Assembly (NCBI RefSeq): GCF_023343835.1
Contig: NC_064442.1
Location: 18,772,501 to 18,836,500, forward strand
Source: Lagopus muta
Lineage: Eukaryota; Chordata; Aves; Galliformes; Phasianidae
Direction of reading: 5' to 3'
Length of the DNA: 64,000 bases
Positions 1 to 9,384 of the stretch are shown in pieces (position 1 is the first letter of the stretch; every line of letters begins with the position of its first letter). The position numbers and the translations under genes were made by a program. A model generated the notes under the pieces. That model was not told the origin of the DNA and made no database searches. It saw only the letters and a program-made list of their open reading frames with translations.

Positions 1-20
1 CTGTCTCCCCATCTCTGCAG

Positions 21-3000
21 GCTGTGCCTTTCTCACCTACTGCGCCCGTGACTCGGCCCTGAAGGCTCAGAGCGCTCTGCACGAGCAGAAGACGCTGCCA
101 GGGGTAAGTGATGGCAGGGAATCAGGGCGAGGTTTGGGCTGGGGGCACGAGATCGCCCTACCCCTGGCCACCCATGATGGCATGGGATGCTACACTGGGC
201 CCAAGGCAATGTGCACAGGCGTCACTTTGCCTCAAGGATTCAGCTGTGATTTTGTCACTGCTGTGAGGAGTCTGGGGAGCTCAGTCAAGCGCCTGGGGAC
301 AACACTAGCATGGCCACAAGACCGAGTCTGACACCACCTCCGTCAGTCCCAAGCGTGTGCTCAAACGTGGCTTCATTAAACACGGGCTCATCACATTTAA
401 GCAATCCCCCTCCCCAGGGCCCAGGGTTGGTGGGTGACCAATGCCAGGGGTGCAGCGCAGGCCCAGTGTGACGGACAGGAGCTGCTCCAGCGGCCGCAAA
501 CCAAGCATTGATTTTTCTCCCGCCTGCGTGCCGCTGTGCTTTCTGCGGGCTCTGACCTCCCGAGCTTTAACAAAGTGAAAATAAATATTTAATTATTCTT
601 CTAAATCAAAATCAATAGGGCCGCCGCTTGGCTGGGGAAAGCGCGGGCTCCATAAATATAAATACCAACCTTGGGCGTGCGGAGAGGCCTTTTGTTACGG
701 CTGGGAGGGACGTGCCCCCCCCGCGGCCTGGCTGCCATCAGTAGGCTCCAGAGTGAACAACCCCAGGGCGGCCCTGCGGGGGGGCTGAGGCCGTTCGCAC
801 AGTGCCACGCGTGCCCATCATCCGCCTCTTTGCAGTGCGTGCACCGCGTGTCCTCGCACACGCATGAACACGGTGCACAGCCGCTGTGTGGTGCTGGTGC
901 CGTGAGGCTGTGCTCGCACTGTTGTTCATGGGTGTGACACCGAGAGGGTATGCGTCTGCAGGTTTGTGCTTGCACGGCCGTGCTGGTGCTTGCACCCCCA
1001 TCTTGTGCTTGCACACCCGTGCTGCTGTTTGCACACCCCCCAGCTCGCCACCCCCCGGGCCGGATCCCGCCCCTGGCGCGGTGCGGGGCGTGGCCTGGCG
1101 GGGGGCGTGGCCTCACGTAGCCCCGCCCATCGGCCCGGCCCGGCCCGGCTCGGCTCGGCTCGGTGGGGCTGCGGCTGCCCCTCTCTCGCCCCGCCTCCCG
1201 CGCGCGCCGCTGCGCGAGCCGAGCCGAGCCGGGCCGAGCCGAGCCGAGCCGGGCCGCTTTGGGTGGAGCCGGGCCGGGCCGGCCCGAAGCGAGCCGAGCC
1301 GGGCCGAGCCATGCAGCTGCCGCAGGTGCCAGCCCCGGGGCCGCGGCCGCCCGTGCTGTGGGTGCCCGCGGGCTCCAAGCTGCTCTGCATCGAGGTAGGG
1401 CCCCCGCCTTTGTCTGCCGGCACGGCCCCGCCCGGCCGGGTGCATCCTTGCGGGTGCGGGGCTGTGCGGGTGGGTGCGGAGCGCGGCTGCACCGCGGGGG
1501 GCGGGGGTGGGCGGCGGGTGGAGCCGGGGGGGGTCCCGTCCTGCGGGGGGTCGCAGCCCACCCTGCGTGTGTGTGTGTGTGTGCAAGGGGTGTGCAAGAG
1601 GAGTGCGAGGGGTGCGCACGCAGAGGTGCTGCACGCACGCTGTGCGCTGCTCCGGGCACGGTTCTGCCTCTGGGATGGCTGAGCATGCAAGCATCTGTTG
1701 GTGGTGCCGGGTGTGCAGCCGTGTAACTGTACATGTGAGTGTGAAAGCGTGTGCCGCGCACGTTCACACCCGGTTCACACCAACGGTGTGGGTGCAGCTG
1801 TGCCCCAGGGGTGTGCAAACGTGTGCACACGTGTGCGTGGCACGTGGACACACGGCAGCGTGTGGGTGTGAGCGTGCACAGGGGGTGCTGTGCTGGGAGG
1901 GCTGTGCACGGGGGTGTGTGTGCAAGCAGCGCTGCCCAGACCTCATTTTGGAGCTGCCTGAGCGGGGCGGTTGCTGCGCGGGGGAGGTGGGCTGATGCCC
2001 ATGGCCTTCCAGCAATGGCCGTTGTGATGGTGAATGTGGCTGCTGGGTTGGCTGAGGGACAGCGCCTTTATCCCCCCAAAAATGGAATTCGCCCCTGCCA
2101 GCTGCGGTGGGGACCCAAGTATTCCTGTGTCCCTCGATGCCACCACAGGGCTGAGGTCCCCCCCAGCCCGGTCCCTCCCCGGAGCATCCTTGCATCGCAC
2201 TGACATCTCCTCCCCGTGTTTCCCTGGAGACGAGGCGGTTGCCGTGGAAACCGCCCTCCTCTTCTTCCTGAGCCTTCCTCCTCCTCCTCCTCATCGCCAC
2301 CCGGGGCTGGCGCTGCCCCCACCTGGCTCTGGGGGTGCCCCACGGTGGCATTTTGGGGTGCAGCGCCCGCACACTGCTTGCACGCTCCTTGCACGCATGC
2401 CAGCCCTGCAGGCGTGTGCCCCATCACGCGTGACGGCTGTTGCCGTGACGACCCTATCAAGCACATCAGCGCGGGGGAAGCACGCTTGTTGCCATGGAAA
2501 CGGCCGTAATTGTCGCACTTTTTCAGAAGAAAAAGGGGAAAAAGGAGGGGGAGAAGTGGGGAAGGGTGGCCCCGGGCTGCGTGGGGAGGCACAGCCATGG
2601 GGAAGTGCTGACCCCCTGTCCCAGGGCACACGTGTCACACCTACAGGTGTGGGCACAACGTCGTGCCAGGCGTGTGTCACACCCACACCCGTACAGCCCC
2701 GCTGCAGGGTGACGGGAGCCACCACGTGTCTGTGTCAGGTGGCTCTGGACATCTGACCATCCCAAAGCACACCCAGCCCTGCGGGGCCAGGGGCAAACCA
2801 TCCCCAGAACCCACCCTGCCCCATGTACAGCATCCGTCAGGATGTGACGCTGTGCTGACCGCCTGCTGCCGGTTGTGTGTTGCAGATGAACCGCCCCATC
2901 CAGGTGAAGCCGGCGGACAGCGAGGGACGAGGAGGTAGGAACAGCCACCCCAAGGCACCTGGGGGCGATGGGGTGGCGGCACCCAGGGGTGTGCTGAGCC

Positions 3001-6000
3001 ACAGCCTGTAGCTCGGGGAGAGGGCTGAGACCTGGCATCCTCTCATCACACCAATGGAACCCGGAGGCTGGAAATGGCCCTGGGGGACCGCAGCAGCGCC
3101 GTGATTGCACTGTGACCACGGGTGCTGGCTGATGGCCAGCTGTGCCCATCTCTGTGTGCAGTGCGGCCGTGCGTGCGCTCAGCACCTGGTCCTGAGCGCG
3201 GTCTGGGTGAGCCTTGGAAGGACCTGCAGTAAATTACCCACTCGGTGTCTAGCTGAGGACGGGTTGCAGGTCGATAGGAGCTCCGGCCCCTTGCCCAGGA
3301 GCTGCAGGGCCCCTCGGCAGATGCTGGCTGATGTGTAACCAGCAGTGTGTAGCCCCAATCCCGGCACTGATTCCCTGTGTGCTGACGGCCGCGCTGTTGT
3401 CGCCTCCCGCCGTTATTTCTGCATTTCCCCGGCAACGCTCCGACAGGGCACCTTATTTTCTTTGTCAGATGCCATTAGCGCACGGTGGGAGCGCGTGACC
3501 GCGCGAGGCAGATGCTGGCAGTAATCACGAACTCCTCATTATTTACTCTCCCTTCCCTTGTTTTCTGCTTATCGATGTCCCTCGGGCATGGCCATGGACC
3601 GTGGGTTGTTCCGATGGTCTGTCACACAGACACCACTGCTGGCGTTTTGGGGCTCCTTTTGTTTCCTGGCCGCATACCCGTGGTACAGGATGGCATCGTG
3701 GTCTCCAGGAACAGCCCCAGCTCTGCCTCACCCCCAGCAGGAGAGGTTTCCCCACGCACACACATTGTAGGGTGCTGTGCATCCTCACCACTGGGTTTTG
3801 CGCTGCTGCTGTTCCCTCCGTGAGCCATCTGCACACTGGGGACGGGAAGGGGATGGGCGCCGCGCAGCTCCCCCCGCCGACAGCTCTGCTTTGCCTCCAG
3901 AAGACAGGAAGCTCTTTGTGGGCATGCTGGGGAAGCAGCAGAGCGAGGATGATGTCCGGCGCCTCTTCGAGCCCTTCGGACAGATTGAGGAATGCACCAT
4001 CCTGCGTGGGCCCGATGGGGCCAGCAAAGGTGGGAGCACGGAGCAGAGCCTGGCAGCGAGGCATTGCCCGAACACCTCTTGTCACTGTCCCTGTCCCTCT
4101 GCCTGCAGGTTGTGCCTTTGTGAAGTACAGCAGCCATGCCGAGGCACAAGCCGCCATCAGCAGCCTGCACGGCAGCCAGACCATGCCGGTAAGCGCTGGC
4201 CGCGCTGTCCCCTAATCCAATCACCGGCTAATTTGATCAGTCTAATTGGATCACAATCCCGGTGTGTTGCCGGGATCGCCTAGGGTTCATCCCTGCCGCA
4301 TGCCAGGGGTGGGCATGCGGGGCTGTGGGAGAAAGGTGTGGTTTAATTAACAACGAAGGTCAACACCGCAGATGAGGGGGAAAGGAAACAGCGGTCAGGG
4401 AGCAGCTGCCGGGAGGGAATAGGGCTGTAATTAAACCCCGCATTGATTGCTGCGTGCTGCGGCCAGCCCAGGCGGCATCCCCAGGGTGCTGCGGCTGCGG
4501 GGTGTCCCTGTGCTGGGGTTGCCGTGGGTGACGTGGTGGGGATGTGGTCGTGGCCCCGCTCAGCCCTGCCTTGCTGTGCCGCAGGGCGCCTCATCCAGCC
4601 TGGTGGTGAAATTTGCGGACACGGACAAGGAGAGGACCCTGCGGCGGATGCACCAGATGGCGGGGCAGCTGGGCATCTTCAACCCCATGACCATCCAGTT
4701 TGGCGCCTACGGGGCCTACACACAGGCGGTACGGGGCCTCGTGGGACAGAACCTGATTTTTGGGGGGAATTCGCCAGAACGTGCTGATCTACCCTCCTCG
4801 CTCCTTTTTTCCTCTGTGCCTCACTCGCTTTTCCCTCTCTCCTCGGCTGTCCCCTGTTAGATCATGCAGCAGCAGGCGGCCCTGATGGCAGCGGCGCAGG
4901 GGACCTGCCTGAACCCCATGGCCGCCATCGCCGCCGCCCAGATGCAGCAGATGGCCGCCTTCAACGTCAGCGGGCTGGTGGCCGCCCCCCTCACCCCCTC
5001 TTCAGGTAGGACCACCCTCCCTCCGGCCGCCCCCTCGGTGGCCGTGGGGCCGCAGCGGCGCTGAGCCGCCCTCCGTCCTCTCGCAGGTACCAGCACCCCG
5101 CCTGGCATCAGCACGGCGCCCGTGCCCAGCATCGCCACACCTATTGGCGTGAATGGCTTCAGCCCGCTGCCGCCACAGACCAACGGGCAGCCCGCCTCCG
5201 AGACCATCTACACCAACGGCATCCACCCCTACCCAGGTAGCGCCCCGCGGGGCTCAGGCACGTTCCCAGCAAGTGCCGGGAGCCGTCCTTGCTTCCCCTT
5301 TGCTTACTCTCTTCCTTCTCCCTTTTTTCTTCCTAGCTCAAAGCCCCACAGTGGCAGATCCCCTCCAGCAAGCCTACGCGGGCATGCAGCACTATGCAGG
5401 TCTCACACTGGGCTTTGCACTTCTTCATCTCTCCCCTCTCTGCTCTTTGCGGGTTGGGAGTGAACTGGGCTCACTTTACTGTGTTTGATGCAAGTGTGAG
5501 GTGTGGGAGCTGCGGGGCAGTGATGGGGGCGATTCAGATTCAGAGCATAGTCCCCTAATCCCATCCACTGCGTTCCTATTGCCCTCACGCTGGTGCTCCG
5601 GCAGATTTTGGAGACAGGCTGGAGGAAAGTTAATTAGGAGCACTGGTGATTGTTTCCAAATTTTCACCGGAAAACCAAGTTCTTGACCCCTGGTCATTGA
5701 TAAAAATCAAGTGAATGTGCTGCTTTCTTCCTCAGTAATGGCACATTCCTGGTGCTCACAGCATCTCCCTTGGGAGAGCCATTCCCATGTCCATCACCAT
5801 GGGAGCAAACACCTCAAAAAGAGTTTTAAACCCCAATTGCACCATCCCACTGTGCCAACCCTCTGCTTCCTGATAGAAGGTGGTTGGGAGAGACGAGGCT
5901 TTGGAAAGCAGCTACCAGAGCGGTGCCCGTGGGTGCTTGAACCTCTGTGCCACCAAACCCAGCATTCTGGGGATGCGTAGCAGCAGGAGACGTCCCTGTG

Positions 6001-7079
6001 GGGGCCAGTCCCCATCCTGCGTCGGGGTTTCAGTGCCACATTCTCTGTTCCAGCAGCATATCCCACTGCCTACGCACCCATCAGCCAAGCCTTCCCCCAG
6101 CAAGCGCCCATCATCCCGCAGCAGCAGCGAGAAGGTAAGGGGGGCATCCCGCGCTCTGTGTGCTGCCGGTGGCCCCCCGCCTGGCAGCTGACGTGTGGCC
6201 CTGTCCTTTGTGTGTCACCCAGGTCCCGAGGGCTGTAACCTGTTTATTTATCACCTGCCCCAGGAGTTCGGGGATGCGGAGCTCACACAGATGTTCTTGC
6301 CTTTTGGCAATGTCATCTCTGCCAAAGTTTTTGTGGATCGTGCCACCAACCAGAGCAAGTGCTTTGGTAAGTCGTTGTGTGAGCAAAGCCCAGTGGTGGC
6401 TGTCACCGTGGGGCTGAAGGACCACACTGTGTGGGGACAGAAGGATGTACCCTCCTGCTGCCACACTCCTCGTGCTGTTGACGCGACGCCTCGGTGGCCA
6501 CAGATCTCATCCTCCAGTGTCCCTGCAAATCCATGTCCTTTGGTGTCCCCACTGTCACCTCACCGTCCCCACAGACCTGCTCACCTTGACATCCCCACAG
6601 ACCTTGTGTCTCTGGGAGTCCAGTCACCTCAGTTTCCCTGCGGACTGCATGTGGGCCTTATCACTGCAGTGTCCCCACCAATCCCATCACCCCAGTGTCC
6701 CTCTAGATCCTCTCCCCCAGAGTCCCCATGGACCCCATCACCTCAGTGTCCCCACAAACCTCGTGTTCCTGAAGGTGCCATCACCCAGTGCCATGCAGCC
6801 CCACATTCCAGAGGCCGTTCCTGGGCTGAGTGAGCACCCGTGGGGAACGTGGGGCCCGTGGTGAAGTTATGCCATGACCCTGTTGAAGTCAAGCAGCTCG
6901 GTGTGGCATTGACAGCAACAAACCCTGTGTCACCCTGTTCCTCACCCCCAGGTTTTGTCAGTTTTGACAATCCGACCAGCGCTCAGGCAGCCATTCAGGC
7001 CATGAACGGCTTCCAGATCGGCATGAAGAGGCTAAAAGTCCAGCTAAAGCGGCCAAAAGATGCCAACAGACCCTACTGA
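21..7079 (+). CDS. CELF6: CELF6, CUGBP/Elav-like RNA-binding protein (5' end outside window)
   Basis: This is an RNA-binding protein of the CELF3-6 subgroup, known to bind U/G-rich RNA and control splicing and mRNA stability. Coding exons: 21-103, 2886-2934, 3901-4029, 4109-4188, 4585-4728, 4861-5005, 5087-5236, 5337-5399, 6054-6134 (or from 6057), 6223-6366, 6952-7079. All junctions are GT/AG and keep phase. The first exon carries the end of RRM1 ([17 protein letters not shown]). RRM2 starts at KLFVGML, with [10 protein letters not shown] as its RNP1. A divergent Ala/Gln/Met-rich linker follows, then RRM3 with NLFIYHLP and KCFGFVSF, ending in the family C-terminus [14 protein letters not shown]6 is chosen over CELF3/4/5 by the linker [16 protein letters not shown] and by neighbours PARP6 and PKM. 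The upstream exons, including the start of RRM1, lie before the window. Confidence 0.93.
565..700. promoter_or_regulatory. AT-rich island in CELF6 intron, possible conserved element
   Basis: In an otherwise GC-rich intron this stretch is abruptly AT-rich and non-repetitive (aataaatatttaattatt, then ccataaatataaatacc). It contains homeodomain-like TAATTA and TATA-like strings. Such islands often prove to be conserved enhancers, but nothing here proves it. Confidence 0.3.
1134..1310. repeat. Inverted GGCTC / GAGCC pentamer arrays
   Basis: Around 1134-1167 the sequence runs as GGCCC and GGCTC pentamers. Around 1216-1256, and again at 1288-1310, it runs as GAGCC and GGGCC pentamers. The two groups are reverse complements of each other, separated by about 50 bases, so a transcript starting upstream could fold into a long GC hairpin just before the ATG at 1311. 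Confidence 0.75.
1311..1394 (+). CDS. CELF6: Candidate alternative first coding exon of CELF6
   Basis: An ATG with sequence gccatgc opens a 28-codon frame ([10 protein letters not shown]... to KLLCIE) that ends exactly at a GTAGGG donor in phase 0. The next CELF6 exon (2886) also begins in phase 0, so splicing would join this N-terminus directly to MNRPIQVKP, giving a protein without RRM1 but with RRM2 and RRM3. The exon sits inside a CpG-rich patch within a CELF6 intron, which is what an internal promoter would look like. The frame, donor and phase are seen; the use of this exon is inferred. Confidence 0.55.
1560..1930 (+). repeat. GT-rich tract downstream of the alternative exon
   Basis: A (GT)8-like run at about 1567-1583 is followed by many gtgtgc, gtgcacac and cacgtg strings up to about 1930. 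Alternating purine-pyrimidine sequence of this kind can adopt Z-DNA, and on the sense strand it reads as UG-rich RNA. A related set of gtgcttgcac repeats lies at 960-1040. Confidence 0.7.
4205..4450. promoter_or_regulatory. Possible conserved intronic regulatory element of CELF6
   Basis: The start of the intron after 4188 has complex, non-repetitive sequence with TAAT/ATTA cores. It holds an inverted pair ATCCAAT (4215-4221) and ATTGGAT (4245-4251), a RUNX-like tgtggttt next to taattaac near 4340, and another taattaaac near 4430. The clustering is seen; enhancer function is a guess. Confidence 0.3.
6051..6056 (+). promoter_or_regulatory. CELF6: NAGNAG tandem splice acceptor in CELF6
   Basis: The acceptor reads ttccagcag before CATATCCC. 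Use of the first CAG adds one alanine (HYAAAYP, as I remember in human CELF6); use of the second gives HYAAYP. Both keep the frame. Confidence 0.7.
6480..6830. repeat. Degenerate minisatellite in last CELF6 intron
   Basis: Imperfect units of roughly 25-35 bases built on strings such as cagtgtcccca and cccatcacc repeat across the intron between the RRM3 exons. The units vary too much to define a consensus by eye. Confidence 0.6.
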
Positions 7080-8291
7080 CCCCTGGCACCCTGGCCCCGC
7101 AGAGAGGTATGAAGGCACCTGGCAGCGTCACAGGCCTGTTTATCTTGGGATAAAGAGCGGCTGTTTTGGTTAAAACCACGCTGATGTGGGATCTCGTGGG
7201 TCAGCAGTTGCCTGGATCGCTCACGGCGCGTTTGCTGTCTTGCAGGTCGGGCGTCCCGCGGTGTCTGCCGACTTCCCCCTTCCCCAAGTGCAGTATTGAA
7301 ACCCGTAACTCTCTTTCTTTGCAACATATCCCGGAGGAGGAGGAAGGAGAAGAGGAAGAGTTGATGGAGAGAAGAAAAGAAAAAAAAAAAAAAAAAAAAA
7401 AAAAAAAGCGAAGAAGAGAGCCATTCTGGTCGTAGCTTTTCTATTTCTTTTTTGATTATTTTTTCCAACTGGTCTTGTTTGTTTCTTAACGGGAACGAGA
7501 GAGCGAGGAAGGCAGGAAGGAGGAGAGTGACGCGGCGTTGGGGCTGAGATTTGCTGCCGGGAGAGGACTGAGGCCCGGGCAGCCGGGATGTGAGCTACCT
7601 TTTATAAGCACTCATTTGCTGCTACAAATTTCCCAAGAGGAATGAGGAAAAGAGGCTCCGGATGGATTATAAACCAAAGCCAGCGGGACGAGACCGGCCT
7701 CGGGCGATTCACCTGGAGGATGCTTGTTTGGAAAGGGAAATCTTGGTGGTTTTTTTCCACGTCTGGCTGGGAAAAAGAGGGAAGAAAAAGGATAAGAGGA
7801 TGTTGGACTTATAGAAGATATATATAAATAAGTATATATATATATATATCCCATGGAGCAGGGCAGCGGGACACGCGCTTCCCCCTGCTTGTCACTGGCA
7901 CAGGGACATAGGATTACTTGTTTCAGAGTCATATCATTCCTTAGAGTTTAGGGACCAAAGGACTATTGCTTTTTTAAATATATATATAAATAAATTAATT
8001 TAAAACACACACACACACACAAACTTAAAAAACAGGAAGAAAAAAAATGTATGAAACGCCTCGGGCGCATGAGCTGCGAGCGGCGCCGGGAGGAGCACGG
8101 CTCAAGGGCTCGGTGTGGGGGGCAGTTTGTGGCCAAGCGCCGGGGGGGACGCAGAGGGGATTTTGGGGGGTGAACGTGGCCAAAAGAGCCCTTGGTCGCC
8201 TGCGGGAGACGGCGAAGCGATTTGCTTCTTTGGCTCTTTTGTGAATTCTTTTCTTTTTTGTTTTGTTTTGTTTTTCAGCCAAAAACGATTA

Positions 8292-8339
8292 AATAAAAAA
8301 ATGTGAGGTTTCGGCAGAAACAAAGCGAAGTGAAATAAA
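8292..8339 (+). terminator. CELF6: Proximal CELF6 poly(A) signals
   Basis: Two AATAAA hexamers, at 8292-8297 and 8334-8339, lie close together. The second is followed by T/G-rich sequence (ccttggtttgttctttgg), as expected for a cleavage site near 8355. Confidence 0.55.
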
Positions 8340-8735
8340 ATTATTTTGTCAAAATCGTCACCTTGGTTTGTTCTTTGGAGCAATGGCTGCCGCGAGCCGG
8401 GCCGACACCAGCCGTGTGTTTGGAGGAGGAGATGCTGCGGACTCACGCGGACCCGACCTGCGCACACAGCTGCTCCTTTGGGGATTTTGCTTTGTGTTTT
8501 TCCCAGGAATCGCCATTTCCCAAAGGAATTTGTCCCCGGGGCCGAGCAGCGGGAGCAGGCAAGGCACGGGCTGTCGGGCTGATTTAGTTTGGGTTAATCT
8601 CAGTGTGAAGCTGCCTCTGTTCCACCCTGCCAAGCCCCCCATCTAGGGGCTTTCTTCGGGGTTTGCACACAGTGGGAATCGGCTGTGCGGGCTGACGTCT
8701 GTACCTCTGTCATTGTTGGTGTCTGTGTCGGCTGA

Positions 8736-8741
8736 AATAAA
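8736..8741 (+). terminator. CELF6: Distal CELF6 poly(A) signal
   Basis: AATAAA is followed about 20 bases later by a clear GT-rich element (ttgttggtgtgtctctg). This is the last plus-strand signal before the convergent PARP6 gene. Confidence 0.65.
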
Positions 8742-8764
8742 GCACAGTCCAGTGCAGCTCTTGT

Positions 8765-9384
8765 TGGTGTGTCTCTGCTCCTGTCCCCACGGCGTCCCTC
8801 CGGTGTCCCCAGAGCACAGCAGATAGCAGCTGCTCTCTGTGATGCAACCCTTGCTCCGCAGCACGTGGCACAACCACACTGATCCCTTTGGAGCAGCCAC
8901 ACCGCATCTCTCAACAGCCCATCCCTTCCCACATGCCCACCACTCCTCGCAGCTCCATCCCATCCTTATGTCCCCATCCCTCTGCCTTCACATCCTCTCC
9001 CCGTGTCCCCTTCCCTGCGCCCTCAGCCCAGCGATGCGCTCAAAGAACTTCACGCCACCACAACAGCTCGCTTTCCTCTTTTTTTTGTTGTTTTTGTTTG
9101 TTTGTATCTATTCCTTTGGGTTTTTTTTGCTTCAGTTTCTCATCGATAAAAACGCCATCGCCACAAACGCGAGGAGGGACGGCCACCAGCACGGGGTCGG
9201 GGATGGGGTGTAGGGGACAAGGGAACTGGCAGCCCGCTCCCCACTGCTCGCCTATGTGCAGGGGGGAGCCGTGGTGCCACTGCGACCCTCCGGCATCCCC
9301 ACACACCAGCGCCCACTGCCAACCCCACGCGCCCATCCCTGACCAGGGCTGTCGCTCTGCACCCCGCAGCAGGGTCCCCGCTGT
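8765..9384. other. Convergent spacer between CELF6 and PARP6
   Basis: No gene is seen here. The first half is C-rich with loose catccc strings. It should contain the PARP6 3' UTR on the minus strand. No minus-strand AATAAA or ATTAAA occurs between 8700 and 9384; the best variant is AATAGA (plus 9107-9112) next to an A-rich minus-strand tract at 9078-9105. Confidence 0.5.

Larger units (their letters stand above)
1040..1550 (+). promoter_or_regulatory. Intronic CpG island, candidate internal CELF6 promoter
   Basis: A GC- and CpG-dense stretch surrounds the candidate alternative exon and contains GC-box-like strings such as ggggcgtggcc. There is no TATA box at a useful distance. It is the only strong CpG cluster inside the visible part of CELF6. 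Promoter activity is inferred from composition and from the exon it contains. Confidence 0.5.
7080..8760 (+). other. CELF6: CELF6 3' UTR
   Basis: Non-coding sequence after the stop. It contains an A-run of 28 at 7380-7407, AT dinucleotide tracts at 7817-7849 and near 7977-8000, and an (AC)8 run at 8005-8021. AATAAA occurs at 8292-8297, 8334-8339 and 8736-8741, so two or three ends are possible. The A-run could cause internal priming in oligo-dT libraries. Confidence 0.7.

Noticed and set aside
656-664. A TATA box for the CELF6 alternative exon (tataaata)
   Set aside because: It is about 650 bases before the exon, too far for a core promoter; it belongs to an AT-rich patch.
601-1851. A 416-codon minus-strand open frame, with overlapping plus-strand frames, at the CELF6 CpG island
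   Set aside because: Its composition follows the GC pentamers and GT repeats, no domain is recognisable, and several frames on both strands are open for the same reason.
7380-7407. A processed pseudogene or SINE tail, because of the 28-base A-run
   Set aside because: No upstream gene-like or SINE-like body and no flanking duplication is visible; it sits in a purine-rich part of the CELF6 3' UTR.
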